Of a stretch of 64,000 nt of DNA, positions 15,160-24,452 are shown in pieces. Each line of letters begins with the position of its first letter. Position 1 is the stretch's first letter. The stretch covers positions 1-64,000 of the forward strand of contig DAOUKG010000060.1 in NCBI GenBank assembly GCA_034421575.1, in the 5' to 3' direction. The DNA comes from VXLM01 sp034421575. Its GTDB lineage: Bacteria; Chloroflexota; Dehalococcoidia; Lucifugimonadales; VXLM01. The position numbers and the translations under genes are program-made. The notes beneath the pieces were generated by a model that had not been told where the DNA came from, ran no database searches, and worked only from the letters and a program-made list of their open reading frames with translations.

Positions 15160-15906
15160 ATGGGACGTATGGAACCTACGAATCCGAGCGCGCTCACGCT
15201 CAAGAATCGCATTCACGCGGGAGAGCAGCTGCTCGGCGTAAGCGTGTCTCCGACGGTGTCGAAGGGGCGACTCGAAGACATCATCGCGTCGGGGCCGTAT
15301 GACTTCGTGAGCACCGACAGCCAGCACACCGCCTTCAATGAAGAGACCCTGGTGGCCTTCTGTGAGATGGCCGCCGAAATCGGAATTCACGTGCAGTTCC
15401 GCATCAAGCACACGCGCCACACCTACCTCATAGGCAACTATCTCGACCTCGGTCCCACGGGGGTCGAGGTGCCGCAGGTCGAGACCGAAGAGACCGTGGA
15501 CGAGGCGGTTGATAACTTCTATTACATCCCGGACGGGGTACGTAGCTGGGGAGGACGCACACGACTCGGGTTCGATAAGCGTGGCGGCGATCACGTGGCC
15601 TACCGCAAGTGGTGGAATTCCACCGGCGTACTCTGGATTCAGATCGAGTCGCTCCACTCCGTCTCCAATGCGCACCTCCTCGCCAAGCCGGGCGTCGACT
15701 GTCTCTCATTTGGGCCGATGGACCTGACGCTCGACATCGAGATTCACCCGAACCACCCATTCCAGAGTGTCGACGACTGCGTGAAGCACGTCCTTACGCA
15801 ACTCGAAGGGACGGGTACCAAGCTGGTACACCGGAACAACACTCCCGACACTCGACAGAAGTACATCGATATGGGTGTACCGATCCTGCTTGAACTGGTC
15901 CGCTAG
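15160..15906 (+). CDS. HpcH/HpaI aldolase family protein
   Basis: The 248-residue protein is a class II (metal-dependent) HpcH/HpaI-type aldolase, like those that cleave 4-hydroxy-2-oxoheptanedioate or 2-keto-3-deoxy-sugar acids to pyruvate and an aldehyde. 'DFVSTDSQHTAFNEE' replaces the usual D-x-E-H loop, 'VQFRIKH' holds the catalytic arginine, and 'WIQIESLHSV' with 'LSFGPMDLTLD' supply the metal-binding Glu and Asp. Starts at 15160 and 15169 are both possible relative to the AGGAG. An NHL propeller follows after 28 bases. The substrate is not predictable. Confidence 0.85.
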   Translation: MGRMEPTNPSALTLKNRIHAGEQLLGVSVSPTVSKGRLEDIIASGPYDFVSTDSQHTAFNEETLVAFCEMAAEIGIHVQFRIKHTRHTYLIGNYLDLGPTGVEVPQVETEETVDEAVDNFYYIPDGVRSWGGRTRLGFDKRGGDHVAYRKWWNSTGVLWIQIESLHSVSNAHLLAKPGVDCLSFGPMDLTLDIEIHPNHPFQSVDDCVKHVLTQLEGTGTKLVHRNNTPDTRQKYIDMGVPILLELVR

Positions 15907-15934
15907 AAAACTCTCAAAGAAGGAATAATCCAAG

Positions 15935-16894
15935 ATGGCACAACTAGGCAGTGGCGAATATACCTATGAGGTCTCAGGTGACAATTGGGGCGAACTGCCC
16001 GAAGGCTGGGTCTATCAGGAGGCCACAGCCGTGGCCGTGGACAGCAGCGACAATGTCTACGTGTTCAACAGGGGGGGACACCCGGTCATCGTCTTCGATA
16101 GCGAAGGCAAGTTCCTGCGCTCATGGGGTGAAGACATCTTTACGACTCCCCACGGCATCACCATAGGTCCGGATGACTCGGTGTACTGCGTGGACACCGG
16201 CGACAGCACCGTAAGGAAGCTTACGACCGACGGTGAGTTGATCTTCACGCTCGGCGATCCCGGTAATCCCGCACCTCCCATGAGCGGGAAGCCGTTCGGC
16301 AGACCGACACACGTTGGCATCAGCCCGGGCAACGGAAATCTCTACATTGCCGATGGATACGCCAACGCCCATGTTCACACGTACGACCCTGATGGCAATT
16401 ATCTCGGTACCTGGGGTGAGTCCGGCACCGATGAAGGACAGCTCAACATCGTCCACAACATCGACATAGACAGCAACGGGTACGTCTACATCGGAGACCG
16501 TGAGAACCATCGTGTGCAGATATTCGATGAGAACGGCAACTACGAGACACAGTGGGTAAACATGTCGCGGGCAGCCGCCGTGTACATCGACAAGCGCGGC
16601 GAAAGCGACATCGTATACGTTGGCGAGTACTTCGCCGGAATCGCCTCCAACGCAATAGGGACAGACCTGGGGCCGCGCGTGTCCATCTATCAGACCGACG
16701 GGACCCTCTTGGCGCGAGTCGGCAGGGAGAGCTACGGCGACGAGTCCGGCAGGTTCTACTCTCCGCACGGTATCGCCGTCGACTCCAAGGGAGACGTCTA
16801 CGTGGCGGAGGTCGCTTACAGCGACTACGGCATGCACATGGATCCCCCTCGCGAGTTGCGTTCTATGCAAAAGCTGGTCAAGACCGCAAGCTGA
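15935..16894 (+). CDS. NHL-repeat six-bladed beta-propeller protein
   Basis: The 319-residue protein consists of NHL-type repeats, for example 'NVYVFNRGGHPVIVFDSEG', 'SVYCVDTGDSTVRKLTTDG', 'GYVYIGDRENHRVQIFDENG' and 'VYVGEYFAG', giving a propeller of about six blades. No signal peptide is evident. Related proteins include peptidylglycine lyase-like and lactonase-like enzymes. Placed 28 bases after an HpcH/HpaI aldolase, it may act as a lactonase or binding partner in the same pathway, which is inference. An AAGGA lies upstream of the ATG. Confidence 0.82.
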   Translation: MAQLGSGEYTYEVSGDNWGELPEGWVYQEATAVAVDSSDNVYVFNRGGHPVIVFDSEGKFLRSWGEDIFTTPHGITIGPDDSVYCVDTGDSTVRKLTTDGELIFTLGDPGNPAPPMSGKPFGRPTHVGISPGNGNLYIADGYANAHVHTYDPDGNYLGTWGESGTDEGQLNIVHNIDIDSNGYVYIGDRENHRVQIFDENGNYETQWVNMSRAAAVYIDKRGESDIVYVGEYFAGIASNAIGTDLGPRVSIYQTDGTLLARVGRESYGDESGRFYSPHGIAVDSKGDVYVAEVAYSDYGMHMDPPRELRSMQKLVKTAS

Positions 16895-16982
16895 GACGGT
16901 ATGCGTTTCCTCCCCGGCGGCATGGGAATAGTAAACTGTTCGCAGCAGCGCCCATTGCTTCCGGGACAGCATGAGGTGATTC

Positions 16983-18359
16983 GTGTCACTGCCTGAAGAC
17001 CAGCGAAAACTCTCGGACCAGTTGAGTATTCGGCGTCCCTCGATCCAGATTGTCCTGGCCATCTTGTTGCTCATACTGATGTTGATTCTGGGTCTCGCTG
17101 CCGGCACCTGTGCCATCGAAAACATCAATGATGCGCTGATTGACGACACTCACGATCTCCCCTTAAGTGCGGAGTCGGAATCATCCGAAGATCTGACTCC
17201 CCAAACGGACCGAGCTATCGCAACCGCAAGGATTGTGCTGGTTGTACTGGAGGTACTCACCCTCGGTCTGGCCACCTACTTACTGTACAAGTACGTGACC
17301 GTCGGATTACGCCTCGAGGACATCGGGTTGTGGATTCGTCGCTTAGGCAGAGGAGACCTGGAATACAAGGCCGAGCCGGCAGGCAATGACGAGGTTGCCG
17401 AAGCGGAGATCGCTCTCGAAGAATTGAGGCGACGTTCGAAAGATACCGTGCAGTTGAACCTCGTCGAAGAGCTGACCAGAGAACTCCAGGAGAAGAATGA
17501 CGAACTGGAACGGGTCTTGACTGAACTGGAGCATGCCCGTGACCAGGCCAGACTGCACCAGAAGTTGGTCGAGCTCGGAGAGTTGGCGGCCGGGGTGGCC
17601 CACGAGATCCGAAATCCTCTGAGCTTCGTGAGGAACTTTACGTTGGCTTCGGAGGAATTGCTTGAGGAACTAGGCGAGGCACTTGATGAGAGCGTCGACG
17701 CATTGGACTCGGAAAAGAGAATCCTCATAGCTCACATATCTCAAGACCTATCTGAGAACTTGGAACGCATAAGGGCACATGGCGATCGTGTCAATCGTAT
17801 CGTTCGAAGCATGCTCATGATCGGTCAGGGAGGTGGAAAGAGGCACCTGGTCAGCATCAACGAGTTGCTGAGAGAGAATGCCATGCTCGCCTACCAGAGC
17901 GTCCGGGCCAGCGACCAGAGCTTTCAGGTGGACTTGCGGACGGATTTCGATCAAGATGCGGGTGAGTTGTCTGTCGTCGCCGAGGATTTGGGACGTGTGT
18001 TCATCAACATGGTGAGCAACGCATGCTACGCGCTTGATGAAAAGCGTCAGGCAAGTGAAGCCAAGTCGGAGTCTTTCACGCCTACGTTAGTGCTGACCAC
18101 GAAACGAATCGGAGAATCGGTCGAGCTGCGGATCAGAGATAACGGGACGGGAATTCCCCCCAACATCATGGAAAAGATGTTCAGCCCCTTCTTCACCACG
18201 AAACCGTCGGAAAAGGGGACAGGTTTGGGACTGAGCCTCTCTCAAGAGATCGTTGGGAAGCACGGCGGCTCCATCGAGGCCTCTTCGGTACTGGGGGAGT
18301 ACACAGAAATGCTCATTACGCTTCCGACTTCCGGAGCGGCTTCTTCCACCAGTACATGA
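16983..18359 (+). CDS. Membrane sensor histidine kinase
   Basis: The 458-residue kinase has two membrane segments (about residues 21-42 and 83-104) enclosing a small acidic sensor region of about 40 residues. A HAMP-like linker and a long coiled coil (about 140-195) follow. The H-box is 'GVAHEIRNPLSF' with H207. The ATPase domain has the N-box 'NMVSNACYALDE', G1 'IRDNGTGIPP', F-box 'FSPFFTTKPSEKGTG' and G2 'GTGLGLSLS'. The start is GTG with GAGGTG upstream. No response regulator is adjacent, so the partner is elsewhere. The family resembles NtrB/ZraS-type kinases. Confidence 0.92.
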   Translation: MSLPEDQRKLSDQLSIRRPSIQIVLAILLLILMLILGLAAGTCAIENINDALIDDTHDLPLSAESESSEDLTPQTDRAIATARIVLVVLEVLTLGLATYLLYKYVTVGLRLEDIGLWIRRLGRGDLEYKAEPAGNDEVAEAEIALEELRRRSKDTVQLNLVEELTRELQEKNDELERVLTELEHARDQARLHQKLVELGELAAGVAHEIRNPLSFVRNFTLASEELLEELGEALDESVDALDSEKRILIAHISQDLSENLERIRAHGDRVNRIVRSMLMIGQGGGKRHLVSINELLRENAMLAYQSVRASDQSFQVDLRTDFDQDAGELSVVAEDLGRVFINMVSNACYALDEKRQASEAKSESFTPTLVLTTKRIGESVELRIRDNGTGIPPNIMEKMFSPFFTTKPSEKGTGLGLSLSQEIVGKHGGSIEASSVLGEYTEMLITLPTSGAASSTST

Positions 18360-18425
18360 GTTGGCCAAGCAAGCCTAAGTCCGGGGTCGGCAGGCAAGTT
18401 TGAGGGAGACCCCCTTGCAACCCAA

Positions 18426-19670
18426 TTAGGGATCGCTGCTCTTCCACTCGTCGGAGTGTGCGTCGTACAGCTCGACCGTCGTCTGAAGGGCGCCTCCGGC
18501 GACCAGAATCCGTCCATCTTGGAGCAGGGTTGCCGTATGCCCCGCTCGCTCTACGGACATTGGGGATATCTCGGTCCACGTCCACGTCGCGGGGTCCATG
18601 AATTCTCCGGTATTGACCGGCCCGCTGGCGATTGATCCTCCGATTGTAATCACGCGGCCGTCCGGCAGCAGGGTGCTCGTGTGCCCCATTCTTCCGTGTA
18701 TAGTGTCCGGCGCCCTGCGCCACTCGTTTGTCGTCGGATCGTAGACCTCGCTGCCGGGAATGATGCCGCCCTTGGCCCTGGACATTCCGAACCCCCCCGT
18801 GAAGAGGACTGTTCCGTCGTCGAGAACCGTCGCGGTGTTCGCAAACGTCTTGCGCGCCATCGATTCTGTTCTCATCCACTCATTCGTAGTCGGATCGAAG
18901 ACTTCGGAGGATGCCAGGGCTTCACCCTGGTTATATCCCCCGGCGATCAGCACCCTGCCATCCTTCAGAACCACCGCCAGCCCACCGCTGTGCCCCTCTC
19001 GCATGTCGTTGGCCTGGGACCATGTGTCCGTCTTGGGATCGTAGATTTCGGTTGAAAGCAGGGCTCCAACGGCCACGATGTTTGCAAGAATGCCGAGGCC
19101 GCCCAACGTCTGACCTATCCCTCCCACAACGGCTACCCTACCGTCGTGGAGACGCAGCGTGAAGTGACCCCGCCTCACGGTCCTCATACTCTCGTATTCG
19201 GACCATTCACCCGTCTCAGGATCGAATATCTCGGTCGTACCGATGGCTTCCAGGTGTTCATTCATTCCACCGGTGACCATTACTCTTCCGTCTTTCAGGA
19301 GGGCCGCGGAGTGTTCAGTTCGGGCCTGTCTCATCTCCTCGGTGTTCGTCCACTCGTTCGTCTCGGGATCAAACACCTCCGCCGTGCGCAGCGGCATAAA
19401 TGACGCATCCATTCCGCCTACGACCAGGACCCGGCCGTCAGGAAGCAGGGTTGCACTGTGATCAACCCTGGAGTGATTCATCTCCCCGAGATTGCCTTCA
19501 TCAACGCTAACCGGCGTCGGGCTCACTTCGACGGTGGTCGGAGGCGGGGTGGGATCCAGGGGCTCCACAGGTCCGTCATTCGAACTGCAGGCCGATAGGG
19601 CAATCGCCAGCGCGACCCCGGCGCAACTCACTATCGAAGGTCGCTTGGATAGGCATGCAACCCCTTCCAT
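18426..19670 (-). CDS. Kelch-repeat lipoprotein
   Basis: From the ATG at 19670 the protein has 414 residues. A signal sequence ends in the lipobox 'ALSAC', followed by a Pro/Thr-rich linker ('PLDPTPPPTTVEVSPTPVS'). About seven Kelch/galactose-oxidase-type blades follow, each with 'HSATLLPDGRVLVVGG' and 'EVFDPETNEW' elements. It should be a membrane-anchored beta-propeller on the outer face, for carbohydrate or protein binding. Catalytic residues of galactose oxidase are not evident. A TTG at 19700 extends the frame but adds nothing before the signal peptide. It converges on the histidine kinase gene. Confidence 0.88.
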   Translation of the reverse strand: MEGVACLSKRPSIVSCAGVALAIALSACSSNDGPVEPLDPTPPPTTVEVSPTPVSVDEGNLGEMNHSRVDHSATLLPDGRVLVVGGMDASFMPLRTAEVFDPETNEWTNTEEMRQARTEHSAALLKDGRVMVTGGMNEHLEAIGTTEIFDPETGEWSEYESMRTVRRGHFTLRLHDGRVAVVGGIGQTLGGLGILANIVAVGALLSTEIYDPKTDTWSQANDMREGHSGGLAVVLKDGRVLIAGGYNQGEALASSEVFDPTTNEWMRTESMARKTFANTATVLDDGTVLFTGGFGMSRAKGGIIPGSEVYDPTTNEWRRAPDTIHGRMGHTSTLLPDGRVITIGGSIASGPVNTGEFMDPATWTWTEISPMSVERAGHTATLLQDGRILVAGGALQTTVELYDAHSDEWKSSDP

Positions 19671-20022
19671 TCGGCGACCGCTATTGAGGCGTATCTGCAA
19701 TCCGAATCGCTCCGTGAGACTCGGGTGTCTCGTATTCCGAGGGGTTCAACGGACCCTCAGATTCCTTGCCTACAGTAATTGCGCATGCGGGGCGTCCAAA
19801 GGGGGTTCCTTGCAGACAGTATCACATATATGGCCGCCAGGATGGGTGACAATTTTGGAAACGCTGCGTTACAGAACTTGTACGCTGCTCCGCACATTGT
19901 GGAGACTGCTCCCATCCACTCAGTCCCGGGGGCCATTCGCGCCGGAGGCAATCAGGAAATCCTCGATCCTGGTCTCCGCTTTCGCATGAGAACCCATACG
20001 CCGAAAGAACGTTGTACTATTC
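19671..20022. other. Divergent intergenic region
   Basis: The 352 bases separate the divergent Kelch lipoprotein and zinc-peptidase genes and should hold both promoters. I could not pick a convincing -35/-10 pair, and see no gene or repeat. Confidence 0.5.
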
Positions 20023-22068
20023 ATGAACATGTCGCATCGTTCGAGAATAATGAGCCGTCTCCCGTTGCCGTATTTTTTCGTGACAGCCGCTGTTGCAGTG
20101 CTGGTGATCGCTTCATGCGGGCAAGCGATTGACCCCGCGCCTCCACAACATGCCCCACTCCTCACGGAAGACGTTTCCGAAACGCCGGGCACATCCGCAA
20201 CCCCACATCCATCTCCGACAGCAGAACGTGGTCCCACGCCTACGATTGTTCCTCCGTCCCCGATAGCCCCTTCACCCGTACCGGAGCCGACGGTAATCCA
20301 GGACACATCCACGCCACTCCCACGCAGCCTCTCGCGTGAACTGCCCGAACGCGACCTACACGAACTCGCGGAACGTCTCGGCGGCGTGCCCAAAGGCTCA
20401 CCCCGAACGCTGCAGGAAATTCGGTCCGACCTGAAGGCCGGGAGCCAAGAGAACTTCTTCGTCACCGATGCCGTCACCGACACCACCTACACGATCGGCG
20501 CGACTCTTCAAGTCGTCAGTCCCAACGCTTACTGGTACGTCGACGACGAGCTCGATATCAGTGATGAAGACCTGCAACAGGCGGCGAGCGAGTACGAGAG
20601 CGCCATTCGACCAACCTTGTTGGAAGCGTTCGGGGACGTGTGGAATCCGGGGGTGGATGGCGACCCGCGCTTGACCGTTCTCCACACCGACCTCGGTGGC
20701 GGCGTCGCGGGATACTTCGATTCGAGGCACGAATTCCCTCTTCACATACAACCGAACAGCAACGAGCGGGAAATGCTCTACATGGACGGCGAGGGCTTCC
20801 GTCCCGGTTCTCCGACCTACATGTCGGTGCTCGTACACGAGCTTCAGCATGCCATCCACTGGGCTCACGATTCCAGTGAGGAGTCCTGGGTCAACGAGGG
20901 ACTTTCCGAGGTGGCGACGGTGGAAGCGGGCTACGAGCCCACGTTCATCGATGCCTTCTTGCAAAGTCCGTCAACCCAACTCACCTTCTGGGAGGAATTG
21001 GGCGGCAGCATACCCCACTACGGAGCTGCGACTCTCTTCATGCTCTACCTCTTGGAACACTACGGAGACTCAGGCAACCTTCGATCCCTGATAGCCAATC
21101 CGGCCGACGGAGTTGAGGGTATAAGTGAATTTCTCCGTCCGCACTCCACGACCTTCGACGAGGTATACGCCGACTGGTTGGCCGCCAACTACCTTGATTC
21201 CGACACCGGGCCATACGGCTATTCCAATCGCGACGTTCAAGTCCGGAGAATCGATACCATCGACCGACCCGGCGAAACCACCGGTCACCTCGCGCCCTAT
21301 TCTTCCCGCTACTTCGATCTCAGTAAGTTGAGCGGTGATCTTTTCATCGAGTTCAATGGCGACACCACCACGCGTCAGGTCCCAACCCAATGCCACTCCG
21401 GCGACCGGTGCTGGTGGGGAAACAGGGGCGACTCCATCGACACGACGCTCACCCGTGAGTTCGACCTGACGGCCCTCTCGACGGCGACGCTCGAATTCAT
21501 GACGTGGTACGACATCGAGGAAGACTGGGACTATGCCTACGTCGAGGTGTCGACCGACGGAGGGGAAACCTGGACAATACTGGAGGGTGCCCACACCACT
21601 GAAGAAGACCCTGTCGGCAACAGCTACGGACATGGCTACACCGGCTCATCCAGTGGATGGCTCCACGAGCGCATCGACCTTACTCCATTCGTCGGGTCCA
21701 AGGTCCTCGTCCGCTTTGAGTACATCACCGACGCTGCCGTGTACGAGAACGGCTTCGTGATCGATGACATCGCCATTCCTGAACTCGAATTCCTCGACGA
21801 CGCCGAGAACGATGGAGAGTGGGAATCCCGGGGTTTCGAGCGCATCGATAACGTCGTGCCGGTTGACTACGTCGTCCTGGTCATCGAGCGTCGACGCGAT
21901 GGCGCCGATATCGTGCAGCGGATGGAAATCGATGAGGATAGGCGCGGCGGACTCGCTATCGGTGTACTCGGCCAAGAAGTGGAGAGACTCATAGTGGTAG
22001 TCTCGCCAATCGCCCGGAACACCCATCAACTGTCGAAGTTCGCCCTGACGGTGAGCGCGGGATCCTGA
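20023..22068 (+). CDS. Secreted zinc metallopeptidase lipoprotein with MAM-like domain
   Basis: The 681-residue protein has a signal peptide and lipobox (VIASC), then a Pro/Thr/Ser linker (about residues 35-100). The peptidase domain carries 'VLVHELQHAIHW' (H272-E-L-Q-H276) and a probable third zinc ligand E292 in 'WVNEGLSE', a gluzincin-like layout. The second half contains a jelly-roll domain of the immune-inhibitor-A/MAM kind: 'LEFMTWYDIEEDWDYAYVEV', 'STDGGETWTIL' and 'VRFEYITDAA...GFVIDDI'. It probably degrades extracellular protein at the cell surface. It overlaps nothing and converges on the TlpA-like gene with a seven-base gap. Confidence 0.86.
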   Translation: MNMSHRSRIMSRLPLPYFFVTAAVAVLVIASCGQAIDPAPPQHAPLLTEDVSETPGTSATPHPSPTAERGPTPTIVPPSPIAPSPVPEPTVIQDTSTPLPRSLSRELPERDLHELAERLGGVPKGSPRTLQEIRSDLKAGSQENFFVTDAVTDTTYTIGATLQVVSPNAYWYVDDELDISDEDLQQAASEYESAIRPTLLEAFGDVWNPGVDGDPRLTVLHTDLGGGVAGYFDSRHEFPLHIQPNSNEREMLYMDGEGFRPGSPTYMSVLVHELQHAIHWAHDSSEESWVNEGLSEVATVEAGYEPTFIDAFLQSPSTQLTFWEELGGSIPHYGAATLFMLYLLEHYGDSGNLRSLIANPADGVEGISEFLRPHSTTFDEVYADWLAANYLDSDTGPYGYSNRDVQVRRIDTIDRPGETTGHLAPYSSRYFDLSKLSGDLFIEFNGDTTTRQVPTQCHSGDRCWWGNRGDSIDTTLTREFDLTALSTATLEFMTWYDIEEDWDYAYVEVSTDGGETWTILEGAHTTEEDPVGNSYGHGYTGSSSGWLHERIDLTPFVGSKVLVRFEYITDAAVYENGFVIDDIAIPELEFLDDAENDGEWESRGFERIDNVVPVDYVVLVIERRRDGADIVQRMEIDEDRRGGLAIGVLGQEVERLIVVVSPIARNTHQLSKFALTVSAGS

Positions 22069-22075
22069 GTGTCGC

Positions 22076-22681
22076 TTACAGCTCATCCAGCGTGTAGTAG
22101 CTGTCCTCGTTAACGCCTTCCGTGTCTCCGCCGGAGGCTGTGCCCGTCAAGAGCTCGTCAATCCATGTCGTAAGCCGTTCGGGGTCGATCTCCCCAACCC
22201 ATCTTCGTGCCACGGTTCCTTCACCGTCCACGACAAAAGTCACCGGAATTCCCACCACCCCGTAATCGATGGATATCCGTCCACCCTCGTCGAGGCCGTT
22301 CGGGTAGGTCACTCCGAATTCCTCAAGGAATCGCCTTGCCGGCTCGGCCCTGTCCTGGATGTTTGCGCCGATGAAGACGACGTCCCTGTCCTGGTAGTTT
22401 CTCCAGGCGGCCTCGAGGTCGCGCGCCTCGGTGCGACATGGTGGACAGGAAGATGCCCAGAAGTTAATCACTACGACGCTCCCTTGCTGCTCAGAGAGCG
22501 TCATTTCGCCGTCCCTGATCAGCTCCATGCTGAAATCGGGCGCCGGCTGACCCACGCGGGTTATGCCGCTGAGACCGGTGGACGAGGACTTGTTCAGAAG
22601 CCCCCACGCGAGGAGACCGACAATCCCGGCGATGATGACCGAGCCCACAACGGCGATGCTAATGCGAAGGGTGACACTCAC
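22076..22681 (-). CDS. TlpA/ResA-like thiol-disulfide oxidoreductase
   Basis: The 201-residue protein has an N-terminal membrane anchor (about residues 7-29) and an extracytoplasmic thioredoxin-like domain. It shows 'VGQPAPDFSMELI', the active site 'NFWASSCPPCRTEA' with C79 and C82, and the cis-proline 'GVVGIPVTFVVDGEG'. Such proteins reduce disulfides outside the membrane, for example in cytochrome c maturation. No cytochrome genes are adjacent. The sortase gene lies 73 bases upstream on the same strand, so both may serve the cell surface. Confidence 0.92.
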   Translation of the reverse strand: MSVTLRISIAVVGSVIIAGIVGLLAWGLLNKSSSTGLSGITRVGQPAPDFSMELIRDGEMTLSEQQGSVVVINFWASSCPPCRTEARDLEAAWRNYQDRDVVFIGANIQDRAEPARRFLEEFGVTYPNGLDEGGRISIDYGVVGIPVTFVVDGEGTVARRWVGEIDPERLTTWIDELLTGTASGGDTEGVNEDSYYTLDEL

Positions 22682-22754
22682 GGCTTGTAGGCAGGCGCTG
22701 AACTATCGACCCGCTGTCGCGCTTGGATCATGGCACAGGAAGGTCGAAGAATGT

Positions 22755-23978
22755 CTACGATTCAACTGAGGCGGGCTCGATGCGTTCAGACTCAGGTATA
22801 TCTACAACATCCACCAGCGCCGCTGTCACCAGGAGCCGTTCGGAGTATTCGTACTGGGGCCAGCAGGCGACCAACGTGATGTCACTCAGCCCGGAGTCCG
22901 ATACGGCAAACTCGCTGGCATGAATAACGTCGGTGCGGTAGACCTTATACACGTACCTCTTCGCCCCGGCGTCCAACTGGATGTTGAAATGTTCCCCATC
23001 CTTGAATCGTGAGGCGAGATCCGGAAGGCGGTGGAAAATGTTGCCTTCGCCGCTAATCGGGCTCTCAAGGTGCCCGAAGTACCACCCCTGGCCCGAAGCG
23101 CCCGGATTTGAGGTCGTTGGGATGTGGCCCACGACATGCTTCGGAGTCTCCCACGCCCTGCTGTCCCCCTCTTCGATGACCTCCAGCTCTTTGACCTCGG
23201 CTCGAAGGCCGATTCCCTCGACAATTATGCGAGTGGCGAACCCTGCTTCAGGTATGGTGTTTGAGGCGCGAGGGAACGCTCCTTCCTCCAACTGAGCTAT
23301 CAGTGATTCGCTTGCAACAGGGTCTCGGTCTTTCCCCCGTGGACTGATACGGATCGAAGGGGATGTGCCGCTTGTGTCGGGTGGCTCAACCGGCAGTGTA
23401 TCTACTTGAGGCTCCGATTCGCGGACAACATACCCCGGACGATGGGCCTGAAGCAACAGCAGTGCCTCAATCGCCACGCTGACTTTCCCGTCCATGTTTT
23501 CGGCGATGATGCTTACCCGGTCTCTTGCCAGGAACCTGTCCAACGTTTCCTTCACTGTGGCATCGACATCCACTCGCGGCGTCGCGCCTTTGTCCTGGTT
23601 TGATTCTGAAAGGTCGGAAGAGGACACTGCCGAAGCGTCAGAGACGACGGTCTCACCACTTCCCAAGCCAATCGGAACGACTTCCGAGGATGCGGTTGTG
23701 GAAGACCCGGGTTCTGGGTTGCTGACCGCTCGTGTCGCCGCCCCCGACCCTTCAACCTGGGGTTGTACCGCCTCAGGTCGAATTCCTGGGATCCCGGTTG
23801 TGTATTGAGACTCGGTACTCTCGGCCGAAAACGTAGGCCGAGAAACTTCATGGACAAGGTCGCCGCGACCCGTCTTTGCGAACTGAGCGTAGGCGTAGTA
23901 CCCGCCGGAGGCGGTCAACAACAGCGCCCCGACGGCCAGCATGGCTGCGCCCGCTACTCTGTACCTACTTATCCGCAA
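22755..23978 (-). CDS. Sortase family transpeptidase
   Basis: The 407-residue protein has an N-terminal membrane segment (about residues 9-30). A long Ser/Thr/Glu-rich spacer follows, with a possible helical region near residues 130-185, then a C-terminal sortase beta-barrel. Catalytic residues are visible: H303 in 'YFGHLESP', C372 in 'TLVACWP' and R381 in 'SERLLV'. Together they match class E/F-like sortases. The start is TTG at 23978, just after an in-frame TGA; an ATG 12 codons inside is an alternative. A sortase implies a monoderm-like surface with LPxTG-type substrates, but none is encoded in this window. Confidence 0.88.
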   Translation of the reverse strand: MRISRYRVAGAAMLAVGALLLTASGGYYAYAQFAKTGRGDLVHEVSRPTFSAESTESQYTTGIPGIRPEAVQPQVEGSGAATRAVSNPEPGSSTTASSEVVPIGLGSGETVVSDASAVSSSDLSESNQDKGATPRVDVDATVKETLDRFLARDRVSIIAENMDGKVSVAIEALLLLQAHRPGYVVRESEPQVDTLPVEPPDTSGTSPSIRISPRGKDRDPVASESLIAQLEEGAFPRASNTIPEAGFATRIIVEGIGLRAEVKELEVIEEGDSRAWETPKHVVGHIPTTSNPGASGQGWYFGHLESPISGEGNIFHRLPDLASRFKDGEHFNIQLDAGAKRYVYKVYRTDVIHASEFAVSDSGLSDITLVACWPQYEYSERLLVTAALVDVVDIPESERIEPASVES

Positions 23979-24452
23979 CGTTGCGCTCGCTCATTCTCCG
24001 TGACGCCTATCCCAGTACTCGGTGTTCATCAGGCTGCTTGGAGCCCCGGTAAGCCTCACGGTTCTGAACATGTCACCTTACTGTATAGTATACACCCGAT
24101 CAATTCTCGACGATTCTGAGGTTACGTGGTCAAAGAAAGGTGCACTCAGATACCTGTTTCCGTTCCTGCAATGAACTCGGTTCGTACCTTGACCCAGTGA
24201 ACTGCGGGGTCTGGACTGGACTCGCAATAGCACCGGCGGTCGGAAGACCGACTCAACCCATCAAATGTTCGAATATGGACGGGGAATGACAGGCCTTTCG
24301 CTGGAGGCTCGCTGTTATTGTAGCGTCTGCTAAACATAAATCAATCTCCGCTGCCGGAGCCAGCGTGGCCCGAAATTTGAGTAACGGTACAGAGCTTTCC
24401 TCGAAGCCTACGCCAATCCGGGTACAACTATATTGAAGGAAGGACCCTTCCC
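23979..24452. other. Divergent intergenic region
   Basis: The 474 bases separate the sortase gene (minus) from the glycosidase-like gene (plus). The only notable elements are the palindrome GTATA-G-TATAC at 24083-24093, whose minus strand includes a TATACT -10-like hexamer, and the small palindrome GGAAGG-AC-CCTTCC at about 24437-24450, which contains the ribosome binding site of the next gene. No gene is seen. Confidence 0.5.
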
